Shown here in pieces: positions 57,763 through 64,000 of a stretch of DNA of 64,000 nucleotides. Position numbers and translations under genes: made by a program. Numbering within the stretch: position 1 is the stretch's first letter; each line of letters begins with the position of its first letter. The DNA lies in contig NC_070604.1 in the NCBI RefSeq assembly GCF_027172205.1, positions 67,659,023-67,723,022 of the forward strand, in the 5' to 3' direction. The stretch comes from Podarcis raffonei. Its lineage: Eukaryota > Chordata > Lepidosauria > Squamata > Lacertidae. The notes beneath the pieces were generated by a model. It did not search any database. It saw only the letters and a list, made by a program, of their open reading frames with translations, and was not told the origin of the DNA.

Positions 57763-60700
57763 TTTTCTGTTCAACTTTCTTCTTCCACACACTTACACAT
57801 ACAAGGTGAAAGGGTCTTGAATCTTGATTCTTAAGACATAGCTTGCCAAGGCTGCTTTTGCTCCCTGCTTTCTGCTTGACTGTACCACCAAAAGCAACCT
57901 CTTGCATTGTTACATCACCACATGCAAGTTTTTGTGTGTCTCATTAAATGCTGGGGAAAATACCATTGCATCGATTGCGTTTATTTCATTGTAACTTGTG
58001 TCTTCTTGAGGTTCTCTAGTATAAACTAAAAATATTACCTACATTTTGAAACTAAAGTATTCCCAAAATACAAAGTTCTTATTGCTGTCTTGGGTTAGAT
58101 TTTGATAAGTATGCATTATATGCAAGGTGCAATAGATCAGACTGTGTTTCACACTTTAAGTCTCTGCCTGACTTCTATAAAGGAAAGGGATTTCCCAGTT
58201 TTCAAAAGTTAAACATTGCCCAGAAACCTTTAGAGCAAGCAATCTAATTACGGATATTTTTACATGTTAGTTGTTTAGCTTTAAGACAAGTTCACTATAG
58301 TTGATCAAAAGCAACCCAAGCCAAATACTTTACATTTGCTATTTTCAAAGAAGTTGGTATTGGATGTGCGATAATGTTTGTCATATTTTCTTCAAGCTGA
58401 CAAACTTTTCATTTTCAACAAGCTACCAGGTCACAGAGATTTTTAACTCTGGGAGCTGTCAGGGTTTGTGGAAAGCTTTGTAGTTTAGGGCACACATAAC
58501 AAAGTAGTCAGTGCTAAAAGGGTGCCTATCATTAGCATGCATATGAATAAGCCAGCAGTCCTACACTGCTGGCTAGATAGAAATGCTTGTGAACTGTCTT
58601 TGTTGATGAGACAAACACATGCCTGATTAGCTCTCCAAATCTATAAAGTTTTACTTTTACATTTAATAAAAATATAGCATTTCTAGACACTTTACAGCTG
58701 TAGAAATGTCTGTGCAAAAATAAACTAATTAATTTTGCTTTTCTGCCTTCAATGGAAGAGTACTGAGCTACTGCGTAGCATACCGATAACTTCATGAATG
58801 AATTGCTGCTGACCAAAAGCTGCTACAGAAAGCTTGTTTCATATTCAGAGACCTAGATTCTGCTGAGCAAATTAATATTTGCTATTTGTTTAAATTCTGT
58901 ATTAATATTTTATTGATGGATCGCCTTTGCTTCCGAAGTAGATTTAGTACAGCCTTATAACTTATTACTGCTACTAAAAAAACTGAGCCTATGACAAGCA
59001 ACAGTTACCTCTAGGTTAGTGTGCAATTTCCCATTTTCACCAAAATAGTGTTTGGGTTTTTTTGCTGATAATGGAGAGATAGCTCTACACAGCTAGTATA
59101 GGCTGTGTATAGCCCTCTTAGCCTCAAAAAACTGCTGGCAACAGATGCATGGTATTCACATTCTCCCACTCAGTGAAGGTTGCATATTTGGTTATGTCCT
59201 TGTAACGTCCTGGGTAGAAGCAGAAACCTTCACCCCTGCAGTTGCTGTTTGGAAGGCAGATAGGTATATTTTCTGTTTTTATGTAATAGATAGATTAAGG
59301 AGATATGCTGTAGTGTGTCATAAAATAGGAAGGTCTTCTTTTCATTAAAATCTCCATTAAAGCTAAACACTTTTGAGCTTAGCTATTAGTCTATCCATTA
59401 TATGAAAACTGACTGAAGTGCCTCAATCAGAACCTCCATTTGGAAATTGGTTATAAATATTGACAGATCTGAATGAAGCCTACTGAAGATCATGAAGGTG
59501 TTGCAATAGTCATTAATACAGATATTGCTTAAAGAATTTAGAAACATCAGAGCAACTGGAAGAAGATTCAGTTTACAAAAATGTCAGCTAGCACTCCCGA
59601 GATACAAGCTAACAGCTAGTGCAGTGAAGAAAATGCAGAGTGAGTAAGCTGGTCAGTAGGTTTTATGTTTACATTTCAATTAATCTCCAGTATCTCCCTA
59701 CCTGTAGGGATCAAGCCATGTGTCTAGTTATTTGCACATTGGACACTTCGTTGTAAGAGAGGCTGGATTGGGGCCAGTTCACATAACTGCTTTCTTTTCC
59801 CAAGCCTTACTTTTTACAGCACTCCGTTGTGGTGATAGATATGGCTGTCATCACAAGGTGATTGCATAAATCAGTCTATTTAAATACTGCTCATCAAAGT
59901 AATTGTATTTCAGAATGAGCTCACAAACTAAAATGTACATCCGTTTATTTGAATGTATGTAAAATTCTAAAAGGTTTCAATTTGAATCACCACAAATATA
60001 ATCATGAGGAAATCATATCAGGGTTGTGCTTCTGCTGCAAAAGTTCTTAAGCCACAAAAATGCAAGTCTCCAGAAGACCATGACCACAAGACACAATTCC
60101 ACCTCAGATGTCCTTGCTGCTGCTCCTTTGCTCTGCTTTACACCCCAAATCATTGCATGGCTTTTTCTTGGATTATATTTCCCCCCACAACCAGTGACTG
60201 CACCAGAAAAAAATGGGGGCACAGAAGGGGCTGAGCATATGGTGAGCGAGTTGTTTTCTGAAATTAACATAACAGAATATGCTCATGACAACAAGGGGGA
60301 GGCATGTGGAGGTGGGTCAAGCTCCTTGTTTGGGGGGGGCACTCCAAAGAGTTGATAGAGTAGCAGTAGTATGAAGTCGTGTATATGGTTTCTGACATTT
60401 ATGTACGCTTTTACTTTGCCTGTTAGAAAGATACTTGAATACTGTATTTGTATAATCACTATTGATATAGAAGAAGCTACCCACATCTATTCCACTCTGA
60501 ATCTTTGTCCTTGGCTTCAGGTCTTTCAGTGGTATAGGTACTATTTAGTCCTGGATCAGTTAAAATCAGTTGAGAAAGATGTTCTGAAAAACAAGCAGTA
60601 TTTTATAATTTGTATTGCTCTGTGATTGGATACTGCTTTGGTCCATGCCTCATCCTTATAACAGTGGAATCAAAGGCTCTGTTCTTTCTGGTTTGTGGAT

Positions 60701-61415
60701 AGGGAACTATAGCTGAAGCAAAGTAACTAGTTCAAACCCCCTCGGCAAGTCCATGACTTGAACTGAACTCCTCAGATTTAAGTCTACCATATTGCGGGCC
60801 AACTAGACTTCAAGTGCAGATGCAGACCCTGTTTCCTTTTCAAAAAAACAAATTAGCATTAAGAGGCAATGAAAAGCAGCAGGAGTAGTTGAAGAGTTTA
60901 AGCCTTTCCTTGCTTGCTGTTTCTCAGCTACATATATCCTCCTGCCACTCTCCACAAGGATCTCACAGACTCAATGCCTTGTTTGCCCCAGGGTGGTCTG
61001 CATTCCTCTGGACAGAACAGGGTCTCCCTGTTCACTGGATTTGAGCCTCTTATCAACACTCTGAAGTCTAATTTTGAACTTAGGTTTCACATTTTGCAGC
61101 CTTTGGTGCAGGTTCCAAGAATAACTGGACTATAATGGCAAATGAATCTACAGTATATGGTTTACAGAGAGCTAAGGCATTCTCTTCTTCAGTAAAAAGG
61201 TAGACTTGTGATTTTACAGCTAATGGTATTTTAAATGACATTGACGGAAGCATAGGAGGTATTTTTGCTTTGATTTATGTGCACTACTAGTTTGATGTTC
61301 TTGACCCTTCTTTTGGCTTAAGTACCTTAACAGGCTTATGCAATTTTGCTGCAGTATCTGAGAACGAGTTTAATTTTGAGGAGTTAAACTTGTAATTTTT
61401 GTCCTCTTTTTGCAG
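57763..61415 (+). other. PCMT1 isoform I 3' UTR and last intron
   Basis: No coding exon is seen; short ORFs at 60.0-60.6 kb show no recognisable similarity. Confidence 0.7.
57943..57948 (+). terminator. possible proximal poly(A) signal for PCMT1 isoform I
   Basis: ATTAAA 181 nt after the isoform I stop, with a GT-rich stretch just upstream (TTTTTGTGTGTCTC). Weak; inferred. Confidence 0.3.
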
Positions 61416-61428
61416 GGATGAAATGTAA
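61416..61428 (+). CDS. PCMT1: PCMT1 alternative last exon, coding part (isoform II, RDEM)
   Basis: A strong acceptor (GTCCTCTTTTTGCAG) ends at 61415. Joined to the in-exon donor after 57752, it reads AGG GAT GAA ATG TAA, giving ...WSRDEM. Mammalian isoform II ends RDEL by the same splice. The joining is inferred from known PCMT1 splicing. Confidence 0.7.
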
Positions 61429-62185
61429 AAGCTACGTCATCTGACCCAAACATAGTGTTAACAGTGGACTGCTCATCTCCAATTCTTAAAAGCTTTTCAA
61501 AACCAACAGCATTGCAGCTTGTTTTGGACTTTGTTACACTGTTATCAGCATGGAAAAGTGTGGTGTTTTTTATTTTGTAGAAGTTAATGCAAGTTTGATA
61601 ATGAACTGATGGAAAGTTTAAATTTGGGCAAATGTTTCTTTTCAACATGCCCTTATTTTCACCTGTTTAAAGAAGTGAAATATGTCTGCAGAAAGCCAGA
61701 CAGACCTGCAATTTGTTATCTTCTTTATTTAGGATTGGGAAATGTTCTGAACACTTCTTTCAGCTCCAGTGTTCGTCCATCAAACCGCTTATCTGCACTT
61801 TCTGACACTACATGCACACTATATGGTTCCTGTGTTCAGCTGTCTTCTAGATGCTACTAAAATGAGATGAAGTTCTTCAAAGCTTTCAGCGTGGTGTCAT
61901 AGACTAGCATGTAGTATATACAATCAGCTGCTTTCTTCCCTTTAAAAATCAGATATCGTGTATATAAACTTCAAGACATCAGAAGTGACAGCTCTTGTTG
62001 AATACACTGCTGTTCAAGATGGACATAACTGACATAGTTTTCTTCCTTTTACTTGTAGAATAACTTAGAGGTTTATAGTAGAGTATTGTTTGCAAATTTG
62101 ATGTACCTGAATTTAAAACTGTATAACAAATACTGTGTAAGCTATGTCCTAATCATTGAACAGTTTATGCAATGCTGCTTTGCCA

Positions 62186-62191
62186 AATAAA
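62186..62191 (+). terminator. PCMT1 poly(A) signal
   Basis: AATAAA with GT-rich sequence shortly downstream, about 760 nt after the isoform II stop. Probably ends the long 3' UTR. Confidence 0.65.
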
Positions 62192-62918
62192 ATTCAAAAC
62201 AAAAAGGGTTTGCAAGTGCTATTTTTAATGGGAAAGTGTCTGGGTAGTTGACCCATTTGCTAAACATTAGAAAAGACTTTTACCAACAGCTAATTTTCAG
62301 AAGTGTGAAAGTTCTCATGTGATCCTTATGTTGTTTTTGAAACACATGTTCACTTTCTCCTGTTGTACCTGCAAGGAGACGCTTGCTTTTTTTAAAAAAG
62401 CAACATGCCTTGAGTGCTTATTGTAACAGAAGGGTGTGGTTTTGTGTGCAGCTGTTGCTACCTATCAGTTAGTGTACATAATCCCTGATGTTTCAAAGAT
62501 AGGGCATAGATCTGCACAGAATTTGCATATGATTTGTGTCACATGCAAATTTGTGTCCTTTTTGTAGGTGGAGTGCTCAAAAAATAAATAGGTGTCCATA
62601 AAAATAAGAAAAGGCACACAGAATGTGACTAGGTAAAGCTTTTCCCTTCATATTATTTCCATACTAGAAAATATTTAACCTGTTGAACTATTCTGCCTGC
62701 CACGCAGCTATTAAAGACACAATAACCATGCTTTCCCCCTATGCCAACCCTAAACCAAAGCCTAGGTGGCAATCCTATATTCACTTAACTGCAGAATAAG
62801 CTCCATTAAACCCAAAGACATGTAATCTATAAATTTCAATGAAAGCAGCAATGTGTAGTAATTGTTTTACTGTTTTAACTGCTTTATTCTAATTGTGATA
62901 AATCATCAGTATCAAGAC

Positions 62919-63054
62919 CAGGGCTTTTTTTCAGCTGGAACTCACTGGAACTCAGTTCTGGCACCTGTCAGGTGGGCACCATTGCCATTCTAAGGGAACA
63001 AGGGAGGTGTTCATGGTGAGTTCCAGCGCCTCTTTTTCTAGAAAAATAGCACTG
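62919..63054. mobile_element. hAT-like MITE, imperfect TSD
   Basis: 136 bp with ends CAGGGCTTTTTTTC and complement CAGTGCTATTTTTC and inner inverted GGAACTCACT/GTGAGTTCC. Flanks ATCAAGAC and ATCAATAT share the first five bases. Confidence 0.7.
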
Positions 63055-64000
63055 ATCAATATGACCTTTTGAAAAGCATAGCTAATACAGGAACAGGATG
63101 AGAGAAGAGATCCCAAAGATTTGAGCATTACAGAAGCACATTGTGAGGATCAATATATTAGCTGTTGCTTGTCAGATACTTTTAAAGGCAAATAGAGAGT
63201 TAGCTTATTTTCCAGACAATACAAATCATTATGCAAACAGAGGTTTAGGGGAATGGAGAACACTGGCATGATTGTCTTTGCAGGCATTGTTGTTACTTGG
63301 TGATGAATAAATCACCAGTTCCAATAGCCCTGTTGAACATCTTTTAGTTGTTCAAGCACGTTTACAAATGCTGCAAAGGGCCTCATTTATTTTTCTTCAT
63401 AAAATGCATGCAATATGTAATGGCTCCATTGTTTTTAGAATGTTTGCAAAAATGATTATGCTACAGCTTGCCTAGCAAAAGGCTGGTAGGCCTGACAGGA
63501 GCAAACAGAACTTGAGAAGCACTGAAACAATGAGAAATGTTTTAAGAAAGAAAAATTAAGGTGAGTATTTAAACCAAAAAGTGCTCTTTTGCGCTGCCTC
63601 TTAGTTTGGAGAAATAAGTTCACAGCAGTAGAAAAGGACTGCCTTGTACAATGCTAGCTAGTCCGTCCTAGGTTTTATGTCTTCAGTTAAGTAAATGCGA
63701 ATGAGGCTATGGGCATGGCAGGGTAGATTTAACTCATCTCTCCCCCAACCCCAATGATCCCCAGCTATATTTTTACTCATTTATTTAGATTTAGCCTAAC
63801 AGTTTGGGCCAGGCAATAAGGTTAATCATTACCTCAGTTAAATTATTAAACTTTCATTGTGCTGCATTCCTGGCCACCAAAAGCCAGCTTGAATACAAAT
63901 GTCCTACCTTGCTTCCAAAAGATATGTGAAGTGACTCAAAATGCAGCCATGGGTCACATCCTAAAGCAGGAAAGAGGAAACATGGGTGATATCCAGTTAA

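Larger units (their letters stand above)
61429..64000 (+). other. PCMT1 distal 3' UTR and downstream flank
   Basis: 3' UTR to about 62.2 kb by the AATAAA at 62186. Beyond it are an old short repeat (about 62768-62830) and a MITE (62919-63054). No gene is seen to the window edge. Confidence 0.65.

Overview
This window is vertebrate nuclear DNA, most likely from a squamate reptile (lizard or snake; a lacertid-like lizard is my guess, not proven). The evidence is intron-rich genes that read as close relatives of human proteins, CpG-island promoters, Sauria-type SINEs with (ACCTTT)n tails, abundant young L2-type LINEs, hAT and Tigger MITEs, and a Ty1/copia LTR element. There is no operon structure, CRISPR array or prokaryotic gene.

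Three host genes occur in the order known from human 6q25.1: LATS1 (minus strand, coding exons 17979 down to 5828, noncoding first exon near 22.3 kb), NUP43 (minus strand, 37744 down to 25257) and PCMT1 (plus strand, 42267 to 57762, with an alternative last exon at 61416). All splice phases agree, so each reading frame is complete: LATS1 1118 aa, NUP43 372 aa, PCMT1 296 aa (long start) or 227 aa (classical start). LATS1 is the Hippo-pathway kinase, NUP43 a WD40 nucleoporin of the Y complex, and PCMT1 the L-isoaspartyl protein repair methyltransferase. They are neighbours by old synteny, not one pathway.

Layout: 1-5.8 kb is LATS1 3' UTR and downstream DNA with an old L2 carrying a nested SINE. 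5.8-23.4 kb is LATS1, ending in a CpG island abutted by a very young L2 3' end. 24.2-37.7 kb is NUP43, whose intron 5 holds a 3.8-kb copia element. 37.9-42.2 kb is intergenic, with an L2 copy and a Tigger MITE. 42-62.2 kb is PCMT1, with an almost intact L2 LINE in intron 4. 62.2-64 kb is downstream DNA with a MITE.

I do not see an undescribed biological system. The most interesting points are: a copia insertion whose target-site duplication overlaps the NUP43 intron 5 splice donor; a SINE tail 8 bases from the LATS1 exon 2 donor; a PCMT1 alternative C-terminus reading RDEM where human has RDEL; an L2 LINE with a single in-frame stop and a near-identical second copy; and a dispersed family of old short repeats.
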